Shown in pieces: positions 25,430-33,778 of a DNA stretch of 64,000 nucleotides (the stretch's first letter is position 1; the number at the start of each line of letters is the position of its first letter). The stretch spans positions 4,920,369-4,984,368 of the forward strand of contig NZ_KV917374.1 of NCBI RefSeq assembly GCF_002019645.1. Reading direction: 5' to 3'. The position numbers were made by a program, and so were the translations under genes. The notes beneath the pieces were generated by a model. That model ran no database searches. It had not been told where the DNA came from and saw only the letters and a program-made list of their open reading frames with translations. This stretch comes from Litchfieldia alkalitelluris. Lineage in GTDB: Bacteria > Bacillota > Bacilli > Bacillales > Bacillaceae_L.

Positions 25430-26638
25430 ATGCCAACCTGGAAACGAAATTTATGGATACTATGGATTGGAGCATTTTTTACAGCAGCCAGCTTTTCAAT
25501 GGTTATCCCTTTTTTACCGATATTTCTACTTCAAATAGGAGTACATGATCATACCGAACTGTGGTCAGGATTGATATTTAGTTCTGCATTTTTTGCAGGT
25601 GCAATCGCAACACCGTTTTGGGGAAGTATGGCTGATAAATATGGTAGAAAGCCGATGATCATTCGGGCAGGATTCGCACTTTTTGTTGTTTATACACTAA
25701 TGGCGTTTGTCACAAATCCATATCAAATATTAGGATTACGCATCCTACAAGGATTATTAAGTGGATATATTCCAGGAGCGATAGCTTTAATTGGTACGAA
25801 TACACCAAGGGAGAAAGTGGGTTATGCTCTAGCTCTCATTTCTTCAGCGACTGCATCAGGAATGATTATGGGCCCATTATTAGGAGGAGGAATGGCAGAA
25901 CTCGTAGGAAATCGTTGGGCATTTGCAAGCGCAGGGATTATCGTTTTTTTTGCAACCCTCCTTATTATTTTTTGGGTAAAAGAAGAAAACTTTAAGCCAA
26001 GTAAGGAAAAAAGCTCTATTAAAAGAGACTTTAAAGTAGCGCTCAACAATCGACCTTTCTTACTTGTACTTATCCTAACCCTTATAGTCAGTTGCTCAGT
26101 CATGACGATTGAACCGATTCTTCCTTTATACATTGCGGACTTAAGCGGTTCTTCTAAATATGCATCGTTACTTACAGGTTTTATCATTTCGCTACCTGGG
26201 ATTGCTAGTGCTCTATTTGCACCAATCTGGGGAAAGTGGGCAGACAAAGTTGGATTTAAACGTGTTTTATTCATTGGTCTGCTGGGTGCTGGAATTGGAA
26301 CATTGGCTCAAATCATTTTCTCCCAAATATGGGGTTTCTCAATCACTAGGTTTATATATGGTGTCTTTTACTGCGCGATTTTCCCTGCACTAAATGGGCT
26401 CGTTGTTACATCTACCCAAGAAGAATTCCGTGGACGAGCATTCAGTTTGAATCAAACCTCAAACCAAATTGGCGGAATGATTGGTCCAATTATTGGTGGG
26501 TTACTTGGAGGAGTATTTCCGGTTCAAAGCGTATTTTTGGTAACCGGAATTTTATTATTAGGTGCAATGGGAACTGTATATTGGAATACAGATAAATCGA
26601 GAATCCCGGCGAAGAAAGAAGTCATTACCAGTAAATAA
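25430..26638 (+). CDS. DHA1-family multidrug MFS transporter
   Basis: I start at ATG 25430, with TTGGAG nine bases upstream; earlier in-frame codons overlap that site. The 402-residue protein has 12 membrane segments. The loop 2-3 motif reads GSMADKYGRKPMIIRAG and the repeat motif reads GKWADKVGFKRVLFIG. The drug-antiporter motif C appears as ASGMIMGPLLGGGMAE. By family it is a proton-coupled exporter. A truncated MarR gene lies convergent at 26856 and might have been its regulator. Confidence 0.92.
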   Translation: MPTWKRNLWILWIGAFFTAASFSMVIPFLPIFLLQIGVHDHTELWSGLIFSSAFFAGAIATPFWGSMADKYGRKPMIIRAGFALFVVYTLMAFVTNPYQILGLRILQGLLSGYIPGAIALIGTNTPREKVGYALALISSATASGMIMGPLLGGGMAELVGNRWAFASAGIIVFFATLLIIFWVKEENFKPSKEKSSIKRDFKVALNNRPFLLVLILTLIVSCSVMTIEPILPLYIADLSGSSKYASLLTGFIISLPGIASALFAPIWGKWADKVGFKRVLFIGLLGAGIGTLAQIIFSQIWGFSITRFIYGVFYCAIFPALNGLVVTSTQEEFRGRAFSLNQTSNQIGGMIGPIIGGLLGGVFPVQSVFLVTGILLLGAMGTVYWNTDKSRIPAKKEVITSK

Positions 26639-26640
26639 AG

Positions 26641-26672
26641 ATTAAGGAGTAAATTCCATTTACTCCTTTTTG
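26641..26672 (+). terminator. Terminator of the DHA1 transporter
   Basis: GGAGTAAA, a 5-nt loop and TTTACTCC are followed by five Ts. The hairpin overlaps the end of the small minus-strand ORF at 26660. Confidence 0.85.
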
Positions 26673-26767
26673 TAATGAACCGAAGCCTGCACCATTTCAT
26701 CTGTATAACCAATTTCTTGAAGTATGCTCAGTTCTTCATTGGTGCATCCTTTAAAATTAATCGTCAT
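26660..26767 (-). CDS. Small protein, 35 residues, unknown
   Basis: ATG 26767 has AAAGGA about eleven bases upstream; TAA ends at 26660. The product starts MTINFKGCTNEELSILQEIG and ends YTDEMVQASVHYKKE. It looks soluble and helical with one Cys. Its stop codon sits inside the terminator hairpin of the convergent MFS gene. It could be a real small gene or the leftover N-terminus of a longer one. I do not recognise it. Confidence 0.45.
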   Translation of the reverse strand: MTINFKGCTNEELSILQEIGYTDEMVQASVHYKKE

Positions 26768-26855
26768 TAGATTTCATTCCTTTATTTAATCAATAAATTC
26801 TCTTTTTTCCCTTTTTAACAGATTCCCAATCGACTTCAACATTTTTCCTTACTCT

Positions 26856-27242
26856 TTAAAGAAGATTAAATATAGTCTCTACTTCCGCTTCAGAAAGTCC
26901 TTCCAAAGCAACTTTATTGGAATGTTCATTTTCTTTCTTTATTGAAGGATAAACATCTTTCCCTTTCTCTGTTGGAAAAAGTTTTTTGATTTTTTGGTTA
27001 GTTTCATCGTCTCTCTTTTCAATAAAACCATTTAACTCAAGTTTTTTTATAGCACGAGCTGCAGTTGTTCGATCTACTTTAATCATCTCAGCGAGCTTTT
27101 CTTGTATGATTCCTGAATTTTCACATATTCGAACAAGATATAGATATTGCCCTTTTGTAAGCTCATATTCTTTAAATTCGATATTACTTATAGAATCTAA
27201 TGCCCTTGCTATCATTCCAATTTCACGAAGGATTTCTTTCAT
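26856..27242 (-). CDS. MarR-family regulator, cut short by an in-frame stop
   Basis: A 128-residue winged-helix protein: SGIIQEKLAEMIKVDRTTAA is the recognition region and FIEKRDDETNQKIKKLFPTE the wing. The frame ends at TAA 26856, but the next 21 codons stay open and read RVRKNVEVDWESVKKGKKRI then Y before a TGA at 26790. That is the usual MarR C-terminal dimerisation tail. So this is either a recent nonsense mutation, a sequencing error or a shortened functional protein. ATG 27242 has AAAGGGG upstream. Two palindromes upstream look like autoregulatory operators. Confidence 0.85.
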   Translation of the reverse strand: MKEILREIGMIARALDSISNIEFKEYELTKGQYLYLVRICENSGIIQEKLAEMIKVDRTTAARAIKKLELNGFIEKRDDETNQKIKKLFPTEKGKDVYPSIKKENEHSNKVALEGLSEAEVETIFNLL

Positions 27243-27265
27243 GATTAACCCCTTTCAAAAAACAA

Positions 27266-27326
27266 TGTTGTAAATGCAACAAATTAACATACACTGATTT
27301 TATTTCTATTTCGTTGCAATTGCGAC
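27266..27326. promoter_or_regulatory. Two candidate MarR operators
   Basis: TGTTGTAAATGCAACA (27266-27281) is an inverted repeat with TGTTG/CAACA arms. GTTGCAATTGCGAC (27313-27326) is palindromic with one mismatch. Both contain TTGC/GCAA-type half-sites and lie 24-84 bases upstream of the MarR start. Confidence 0.55.
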
Positions 27327-27667
27327 AAAAATCATTTAGGTGACAAATTTAGTGAATTATATTTTTGCGAATTAGAAATTAAATAAAGAAGGCTCTTTTC
27401 TGAAGACTAATTGCTCTATTTTTCGACTAGTTACACAATTTCACTAGATGTTATCGTTAATGTTAGGAAGAAAAGATGCCAATCTACTTAGTTCATAGTG
27501 ATTTTTAAGAGAGCGCTAAAAGCGGCATAGTATACGATAACAGCCATAAAGAAACACACCAATAATGGTGCTTATTGGTGTGTTCGAAAGTTTTATTATT
27601 CTTTTTTACAAGCCCGTTCCTGAAATTTTGTGGGATAAATTAAAATCTTCAAATGACCAATAACAAC
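27327..27667. other. Intergenic region with terminator hairpin at 27553-27584
   Basis: No credible ORF. A perfect 13-bp stem, AACACACCAATAA with TTATTGGTGTGTT, has a 6-nt loop and a minus-strand TTTCTTT tract. It may end the PRPP synthetase transcript 84 bases after its stop. Confidence 0.7.
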
Positions 27668-28618
27668 TTACTCAAATAAAGGGCTTAATGCTTTCTCATT
27701 ATGAATGCGATCTATCGCATCTACAAACAACGGTGCAACAGATAAGGTAATCAGCTTTTCTATTTTCTTTTCTGATGGTATCTCAATCGTATTCGTCACC
27801 ACTAACTCTTTAATGGCTGACTGTTCAATTCTATTAATCGCTTCCCCAGAAAGTACCGCGTGTGTACAGCAAGCATACACTGCTTTTGCCCCTTTTTCAG
27901 CTAAGGCTGCCGCTGCGTTGGAAATAGTAGCCGCTGTATCAATTAGATCATCGACAATAATCACATTTTGTCCTTCTATATGACCTACAATGTTCATAAT
28001 TTCAGACATATTTCGTTCAGGGTGCCTTCTGTCAATTAAAGCAATAGGTGCACCTAATCTGGCGGCCATTTTCCGGGCTCTTACGACACTGCCTTTATGC
28101 GGAGCAACAAACACGACATCGTCTAATCCCTTATTCTGATAATAATCTACAAAGATTGGTACCCCTACTAGGTGCTCCAGAGAAATATCAAAAAAGCCCT
28201 GAACTTGAGGTGCATGTAAGTCCATCGTCAGTACTCTTGAAGCCCCTGCTCTTTCTAAGAGGTTTGCAATCAGTTTTGCCGTAATAGGTTCTCTTGCTCT
28301 AGCTTTTCGATCTTGGCGTGAATAACTGTAGTATGGTATAACCACATTAATTGTTTTTGCAGCTGCTCTTTTCAAGGCATCAATCATGATTAGAAGCTCC
28401 ATAATGTGTTCATTACTTGGGTATGAAGTAGATTGAACAACAAATACTTCGCTTCCCCGAATACTTTCTTCTATGTGAATATGAATTTCTCCATCACTAA
28501 AACGCGTAACAGAGCTTTTTCCTATTTTACAACCTAAAAGGTTGGCTATCTCTTTTGATAGCGTTTGGTTTGAGTTTAATGCAAATAATTTAAAGTTCTC
28601 TTTAAGTTGATAATCCAC
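27668..28618 (-). CDS. Ribose-phosphate pyrophosphokinase paralogue
   Basis: A 316-residue Prs-family protein with GTG start at 28618 and GGGGGG upstream. [20 protein letters not shown] is well kept (ARQDRKARSREPITAK in canonical enzymes). Two sites differ: the conserved metal-binding SPDxGGVxRAR region reads [11 protein letters not shown], and the PRPP loop DDIIDTAGT reads DDLIDTAAT. The gene also stands alone rather than in the usual gcaD-prs context. I infer a second, diverged copy. It may be a PRPP synthetase with altered regulation, or have lost activity. Confidence 0.85.
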   Translation of the reverse strand: MDYQLKENFKLFALNSNQTLSKEIANLLGCKIGKSSVTRFSDGEIHIHIEESIRGSEVFVVQSTSYPSNEHIMELLIMIDALKRAAAKTINVVIPYYSYSRQDRKARAREPITAKLIANLLERAGASRVLTMDLHAPQVQGFFDISLEHLVGVPIFVDYYQNKGLDDVVFVAPHKGSVVRARKMAARLGAPIALIDRRHPERNMSEIMNIVGHIEGQNVIIVDDLIDTAATISNAAAALAEKGAKAVYACCTHAVLSGEAINRIEQSAIKELVVTNTIEIPSEKKIEKLITLSVAPLFVDAIDRIHNEKALSPLFE

Positions 28619-29043
28619 GTTTGCCCCCCATGTTGTTTAATTTTTTCTATTATCTTATTTTACATATAAAAAACAAATAGGACAACGTAAGTAACATAAA
28701 CACTATAACTATATAATCGACGGAACATGAAATAGCCATTGCTTATCACTTTTTTGAAATCTTCATCATATTGTGAAGTGATTGATTTTTATACTGCTAT
28801 TTCAAATTAGTAGTTTAGGGCTACTTCCTTGAAATGATAACTCAGACTATAGGCTGTGATTGATGTAGGACCATTTTCCTTTTCTTTTTCAATCACTGTT
28901 TTTCAAACAAACATCTCTAATTATTTGATACGCAAGTTTGTACTTCGTTCTTATAATTACAGAGTATTCCCAGACTTAAATCCTTTACTAGGATTATTTT
29001 TTCCGGGAGAAAAATGCTCGAAAGGAGATGCAATCAAACTAAA
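28619..29043. other. Intergenic region upstream of the rhamnogalacturonan lyase
   Basis: AT-rich. One ORF of 85 codons on the plus strand has neither ribosome binding site nor family resemblance. No hairpin with a T-run is seen. The lyase promoter should be in the right part. Confidence 0.4.
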
Positions 29044-29058
29044 ATGTAAGCGCTGTCA
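29044..29058 (+). promoter_or_regulatory. CcpA cre site of the rhamnogalacturonan lyase
   Basis: ATGTAAGCGCTGTCA matches WTGNAANCGNWNNCW at every fixed position. It lies 92 bases before the lyase start and so should mediate glucose repression. Confidence 0.8.
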
Positions 29059-29149
29059 AAACTTAGTGTATTTTGTCACCTTATGCAAACTTTATAGGGG
29101 AAGCGGAAAGTAGAAGAGTTTTACTATAAAAATACTGGAAGGTGAAAAC

Positions 29150-31702
29150 ATGAAAAAAGCTTCATTATCAAAAAAAATTGTTACCAATGTTTTAGCAACT
29201 AGTCTGTTATTTACAGGAGTAGTTGGTGCACAAGCAGCGGCTGGGAAGGACAAGACTCCAGTTTCTAGCAATAATGGAATCCAACTTGAGCACTTAGATC
29301 GAGGTTTAGTAGCGGCATCCACATCTGAAGGAAACTTTCTTTCATGGCGATTACTGGCTAATGAAGTCACCGGGTATACGGACAATGGTTTGACTGGCGC
29401 AAACTTCAATGTGTATCGTGATGGCAAAAAAATCGCAACAGTTGATAACAGCACTAACTTCTTAGATAAAGATGGCACATCTGATTCAGTTTATTTTGTA
29501 AGCGTTGTCGTAGGTAAAAAGGAGCTAGACAAAAGTGAAGCAGTGTCTCCTTGGGCTGATTCCTACTATGATTTGCCACTACATAAGCCAGAAGATGGAG
29601 TAACTCCTGCAGGTGAAGCTTATACGTATCATGCAAATGATATGAGTGTTGGTGATGTTGATGGTGATGGCCAATATGAATTTTTCGTTAAATGGGATCC
29701 GTCTAACTCTAAGGACGTTTCACAAAAAGGGTATACAGGAAATACGTATATTGATGCCTACAAACAAGATGGAACAATTTTATATCGAATTGACTTAGGA
29801 GTAAATATCCGCTCTGGCGCCCATTACACCCAGTTCTTAGTCTATGATTTTGATGGAGATGGAAAAGCAGAAACCATGTTTAAAACTGCCCCAGGTACAA
29901 AAATCATCAAGTTTGATTCAACTGGAACTGTAGCTTCAGAAGAATATATTACCATGCCACAAGAAGATCTAGATGCTGGTTATAGTCACAGTGATGACTA
30001 TCGTATGAGTAGCGAGGATTATTATGACCATGTGGTCGAGATGTTTATGGGCTGGCATGAGCATGAAGAGGTCATAGCTGGAAACTGGCCGGCAACATTG
30101 GAAGAAAGCTTTGGTATAGAGCCTGAATATAGTTACCCGTTATCTAAAGAAGATGCAGCAAGTCTAGCAGATTATTTTATTGATGTGTATGCTCCTGCAA
30201 GAAGTAGCCGTAATGATTTAAGAGATTTTGAGGGCTTCATTGTGAAAGGTCCTGAGTATTTAACTGTATTTAACGGGGAAACAGGAAAAGAAATGGAGAC
30301 GATACACTATAAGACTGAACGTCATGACGATGGATTGATGTGGGGAGATTATGCGATGAGCAGAATTGAGCCGGGCAACCGCGTTGATCGATTTCTTGCT
30401 GGTGTAGCTTATCTTGATGGAGAGAAACCGTCAGCAATTTTTGCCCGTGGATATTATACTAGATCTACACTTGTTTCATATGACTGGGATGGTAAGAATC
30501 TGAAGGAAAAATGGACGGTGGATAGCGGCTGGGCTCCGATGACAAATCCGTTTAACGATGGACCACATGGTAGACCAGGGACAAATGAAGAATTTGCTTT
30601 ACTGACAACTCAAGGAGCACACTCATTAAGTACGGCCGATGTGGATGGAGATGGCAAGCAGGAAATCATCTATGGATCTTCTACAATCGACAATGATGGT
30701 TCCCTTTTATATAATTCACGCGCAATAATGCCTGAAGGTAGTGGCATGCCAGGAGTAGAAGCAGGACTTGGACATGGGGATGCCCTTCACGTGGCTGATA
30801 TTGACCCAGACCGCGAAGGCTTAGAAATCTTTATGGTACATGAAGGCGGACGTTGGGCGCCATATGGATATGCTTTACGAGATGCAGCGACTGGTGAAGT
30901 AATTTATGGAGGATACACTGGAAAAGATACTGGCCGAGGCATGATAGGTGATGTTGATCCGGAACAAAGAGGCTTGGAGACTTGGGCTGTTGGATTATGG
31001 TCGGCAGATGGGAAAAAAATTAGTAATATCGGACCTGGAACGAATATGAATATAAAATGGGCTGGGGACATGACAACCCAAATCGTGAATGGTTCACGTG
31101 ACCAAACCCCTTCGATTGATGACTGGAAAAAGGGCAAAGTTCTTACTGCTGAAGGAACTAGAACAAACAACTGGACAAAGGGTAACCCAAACCTAGTAGC
31201 TGATGTATTCGGTGACTGGAGAGAAGAGTTACTTGTGCGTACCGAAGATAGCTCAGCAATCCGTATTTACCTTAGCGATGAGGTAACAGACCGTAAGCTT
31301 TATACACTTATGCATGATGCACAATATCGAACAGGAATTGCATGGCAAAACACAGCATATAATCAACCTGCATATCCAAGCTTCTATTTTGCATCAGATA
31401 CAGATTTCGCGAATGTTTCAGTTCCAGAATATTGGAGTCCTGGTGAAGTAAGTGCCTTAGAGAAGCTTATGGGGGAATATAAAGCTAGTGGACAATTAAA
31501 AGGTCCTTTAACTTCTCAATTAGAAAACACATTAAGACAAGTTGAGCACCATTTACAAAAGGGCTCAGAAAAACAAGCGATTAAATTTATGGATAAGTAT
31601 TTGAATCAACTTAACCACAAAACAAAGCAAACACATATTTCTTCGACAGCTAAAATGAATTTATCTCATCATGCACAGTTATTTATTGATAGATTAGAAT
31701 AA
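29150..31702 (+). CDS. Secreted PL11 rhamnogalacturonan lyase with FIMAH domain
   Basis: An 850-residue exoenzyme. The signal peptide MKKASLSKKIVTNVLATSLL ends near AQAAA. The PL11 body (about residues 40-765) is an eight-bladed propeller with repeated calcium loops: DVDGDGQYEFFVKWDPSNSK, DFDGDGKAETMFKTAPGTK and DVDGDGKQEIIYGSSTID. It is close to YesW/YesX, which cut the rhamnogalacturonan I backbone. The last 80 residues, from ALEKLMGEYKASGQLKGPL, form a FIMAH domain found at the end of Bacillus exoproteins, which YesW (about 620 residues) lacks. ATG 29150 has GGAAGGTGA upstream. A cre site precedes it. Products could feed the ABC transporter at 18776-21926. Confidence 0.95.
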   Translation: MKKASLSKKIVTNVLATSLLFTGVVGAQAAAGKDKTPVSSNNGIQLEHLDRGLVAASTSEGNFLSWRLLANEVTGYTDNGLTGANFNVYRDGKKIATVDNSTNFLDKDGTSDSVYFVSVVVGKKELDKSEAVSPWADSYYDLPLHKPEDGVTPAGEAYTYHANDMSVGDVDGDGQYEFFVKWDPSNSKDVSQKGYTGNTYIDAYKQDGTILYRIDLGVNIRSGAHYTQFLVYDFDGDGKAETMFKTAPGTKIIKFDSTGTVASEEYITMPQEDLDAGYSHSDDYRMSSEDYYDHVVEMFMGWHEHEEVIAGNWPATLEESFGIEPEYSYPLSKEDAASLADYFIDVYAPARSSRNDLRDFEGFIVKGPEYLTVFNGETGKEMETIHYKTERHDDGLMWGDYAMSRIEPGNRVDRFLAGVAYLDGEKPSAIFARGYYTRSTLVSYDWDGKNLKEKWTVDSGWAPMTNPFNDGPHGRPGTNEEFALLTTQGAHSLSTADVDGDGKQEIIYGSSTIDNDGSLLYNSRAIMPEGSGMPGVEAGLGHGDALHVADIDPDREGLEIFMVHEGGRWAPYGYALRDAATGEVIYGGYTGKDTGRGMIGDVDPEQRGLETWAVGLWSADGKKISNIGPGTNMNIKWAGDMTTQIVNGSRDQTPSIDDWKKGKVLTAEGTRTNNWTKGNPNLVADVFGDWREELLVRTEDSSAIRIYLSDEVTDRKLYTLMHDAQYRTGIAWQNTAYNQPAYPSFYFASDTDFANVSVPEYWSPGEVSALEKLMGEYKASGQLKGPLTSQLENTLRQVEHHLQKGSEKQAIKFMDKYLNQLNHKTKQTHISSTAKMNLSHHAQLFIDRLE

Positions 31703-31712
31703 GTCAATCGCG

Positions 31713-31814
31713 CAACTGCCCCGACAGAGATGGAGCCCCTGACTAAGCAGGCTGCTTTATGCCGGAAGTGTCTGAAATTCTCGAGGTCTCGAGGGGATAG
31801 GTGCCGGGGCAGAC
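31713..31814. other. GC-rich structured intergenic element
   Basis: About 100 bp, clearly GC-richer than its surroundings, framed by CTGCCCCG (31716-31723) and CGGGGCAG (31805-31812). Inside are AGCAGGCTGCT, CTCGAGGTCTCGAG and a TGTCTG/CAGACA pair that competes with the outer stem. It follows the lyase stop directly and is too elaborate for a plain terminator. It may be a repeat element or a structured RNA. Confidence 0.6.
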
Positions 31815-31864
31815 ACTACAACTATTAAGTTAATAGAAATTTATTAGAAATGTTTAAACAATTA

Positions 31865-31890
31865 GAAGAGGACCAAGATAGGTCCTCTTC
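31865..31890 (+). terminator. Likely terminator of the lyase gene
   Basis: GAAGAGGACC and GGTCCTCTTC form a perfect 10-bp stem with a 6-nt loop, followed by TTGTTAC. The T-run is weak. Confidence 0.7.
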
Positions 31891-31933
31891 TTGTTACATA
31901 GGTAGGAATACACCTACTATTAAATTTATATAA

Positions 31934-32167
31934 TTATGTCACTAGCATAAGGATTAATCCAATTAGTCCAGCAAAAAGAGAATAATACAGCATCGGCACT
32001 ATCGTCATACGAATGATCGCGAATAATTTGTAGTGGCACCTTCCAATAAACAACTGCCAAAAACGCTGTAGCAGCTAAACTAATCGCCATTGCCTTCACT
32101 GCGGGCGGAAAACAACCAGAAACAACATGACTGCAATAATTGGGGTTAGTGCTACTAAAGTGGTCAT
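31934..32167 (-). pseudogene. Lactate permease remnant with internal deletion
   Basis: ATG 32167 opens MTTLVALTPIIAVMLFLVVF, the N-terminus of LctP/LutP lactate permeases, then hits TGA at 32096. In another frame the protein continues PAVKAMAISLAATAFLAVVY then WKVPLQII. The sequence then jumps to a C-terminal end, IVPMLYYSLFAGLIGLILML and VT, with stop at 31934. A normal lactate permease has over 500 residues, so most of the gene is gone and the rest is frameshifted. Confidence 0.8.
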
Positions 32168-32451
32168 GTATCAATTTCCTTTCTATTTTTATATGTTATT
32201 ATTATGCTCAAGTTTGGAGTAATTAGTTTGTTATAAGAATAATTCATCAATCGTCCACACTACAAAACACTAAAAAATAACATATCTGTACCAACAGTTT
32301 TCTGTTTAAAATTTTTTCACCTTAAAACTTTTCCATTTACGACATACCCTACCTTAAACAACAGTATATCACCTAAAAGAGACGCAAAAAATGGAGTAAA
32401 TATGACAACAGCAATATATCAAATTTATTTGTGAACTAGGAAAACTGAATA

Positions 32452-32478
32452 AAGGACCTCTGTTTGAACGGAGGTCCT
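32452..32478 (-). terminator. Terminator of the DegV gene
   Basis: AGGACCTC and GAGGTCCT pair across a 10-nt loop, 41 bases after the DegV stop. The rest of the gap 32168-32518 is AT-rich and shows nothing else. Confidence 0.75.
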
Positions 32479-32518
32479 CTTGATAAAGAATATATATATT
32501 AATCCATTAAACTCTTTT

Positions 32519-33370
32519 CTATAACTCTAACCCTGCAACTCCAAATCCTCCAGGTCCAGAGTGAGTAGTAATCATTGCACCAGCTTGGATCCATTTTACA
32601 TTTTTGAATCCAGTTTCTTTGGCAAGTTCGTCCATCTGTTGTTTGATACTTTCTTCAAGTCCGATTGAGTAGATAAAATAAAGCTGTTCTCTATCAATGT
32701 TATATTGAGTTAAAAACTCTCGCATAAGTTTTTCAGAAACAACGTTCATTTTCCCACGGTATTTTTTTGTAGAAACAAGCTTTCCGTCAATTAATTCTAT
32801 GCACGGCTTTATTTTTAACAACGCTCCTCCAAGATACGCAATATTACTTACACGTCCACCGGCTCTTAAAAATTCCAAGCTGCCGGGAATGAAAGCCAAC
32901 CTTGACTTAGGAACCATTGACTCTATTTTTTCAACTAATCGTACAGGTTCAATATCAGGCTCTTTCTCTAACAAAGATACAGCATACATGACAATAGCTG
33001 TTAAACCACCTGTTACGTTCAAAGCATCAATTAGAAAAAGGTCTTCAAACTCTTCCGCTGCGATTACCGCATTTTGAAACGAGGAAGATGCCTTTGACGT
33101 GTAACCAATATGGACAATAATGCAATCTGGGTAATCCGATTTTATTTTTGTAAAAAACTCTTGATATTCATGAGCATTAGTGGAGGTTGTAGATGGTATT
33201 TTTTTGGTGCGTCCATAATAGTCATAAATATCTTTAATAGGTAAAGAACCATCTAAATAATCCTTACCATCCATAATGATATGCATAGGAACCACTTGAA
33301 CAGCATATCGGCTAGCTAAATCTTCAGGTAAATCCGCTCCACTTTCAGTAGTCAAAATAATTTTTCTCAC
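32519..33370 (-). CDS. DegV-family fatty-acid-binding protein
   Basis: A 283-residue two-domain protein with GTG start at 33370 and GGGGGATA upstream. The N-terminal lobe shows TTESGADLPEDL and later IPSTTSTNAHEYQEFF, whose Ser/Thr residues contact the bound fatty acid. The C-terminal lobe has SRLAFIPGSLEFLRAGGRVS (usually LxYLxKGGRI) and ends THSGPGGFGVAGLEL, carrying the conserved HxGPG motif. DegV (FakB-like) proteins present fatty acids to the FakA kinase. No fakA gene is in the window. Confidence 0.92.
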   Translation of the reverse strand: MRKIILTTESGADLPEDLASRYAVQVVPMHIIMDGKDYLDGSLPIKDIYDYYGRTKKIPSTTSTNAHEYQEFFTKIKSDYPDCIIVHIGYTSKASSSFQNAVIAAEEFEDLFLIDALNVTGGLTAIVMYAVSLLEKEPDIEPVRLVEKIESMVPKSRLAFIPGSLEFLRAGGRVSNIAYLGGALLKIKPCIELIDGKLVSTKKYRGKMNVVSEKLMREFLTQYNIDREQLYFIYSIGLEESIKQQMDELAKETGFKNVKWIQAGAMITTHSGPGGFGVAGLEL

Positions 33371-33559
33371 TTCATATCCCCCTTATCTATAATTAAGCCA
33401 GCGATTACTATTTTAGTTCTTTACAAAGGCCTATTTTTACTATACAGCAGATAAGAAAGTTATTGTTGTTAATATAACTAAGAAAACTTAAAATTTTGCA
33501 AAATGATTTCTATCTCTCTTAGGTTTTATTATTTAGAATGATTTGGTAAGAGACCGTAA

Positions 33560-33740
33560 ATTGTTACCGCTGCGGGTAATGCATATAAGGAATTCGCTTT
33601 TAAAGTCAGTGAAAATTTGGATTTACTTGATGAAGGTAGTAGAGTATGGTTTTATGAATTCTTTAAAAATAAGAACGCAGTCCAAATTCAAATAAAAAAT
33701 GGATGTCTCACAAGTTCGCTTTTAACTTTTGAGATATCCT
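33560..33740 (+). other. Possible gene remnant and terminator hairpin
   Basis: A plus-strand frame reads VTAAGNAYKEFAFKVSENLD then LLDEGSRVWFYEFFKNKNAV. It has no start codon or ribosome binding site, and I cannot assign a family. Its right part, 33702-33740, contains GGATGTCTCA/TGAGATATCC. On the minus strand this forms a hairpin with a T-run and probably ends the 33779 gene. The rest of 33371-33778 shows nothing. Confidence 0.4.
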
Positions 33741-33778
33741 TAACGACGTTTTAGACAAATTCATCTATGATAACCAAG

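Noticed and set aside
28856-29113. 85-codon plus-strand ORF before the lyase
   Set aside because: No ribosome binding site or family resemblance, and it contains the cre site.
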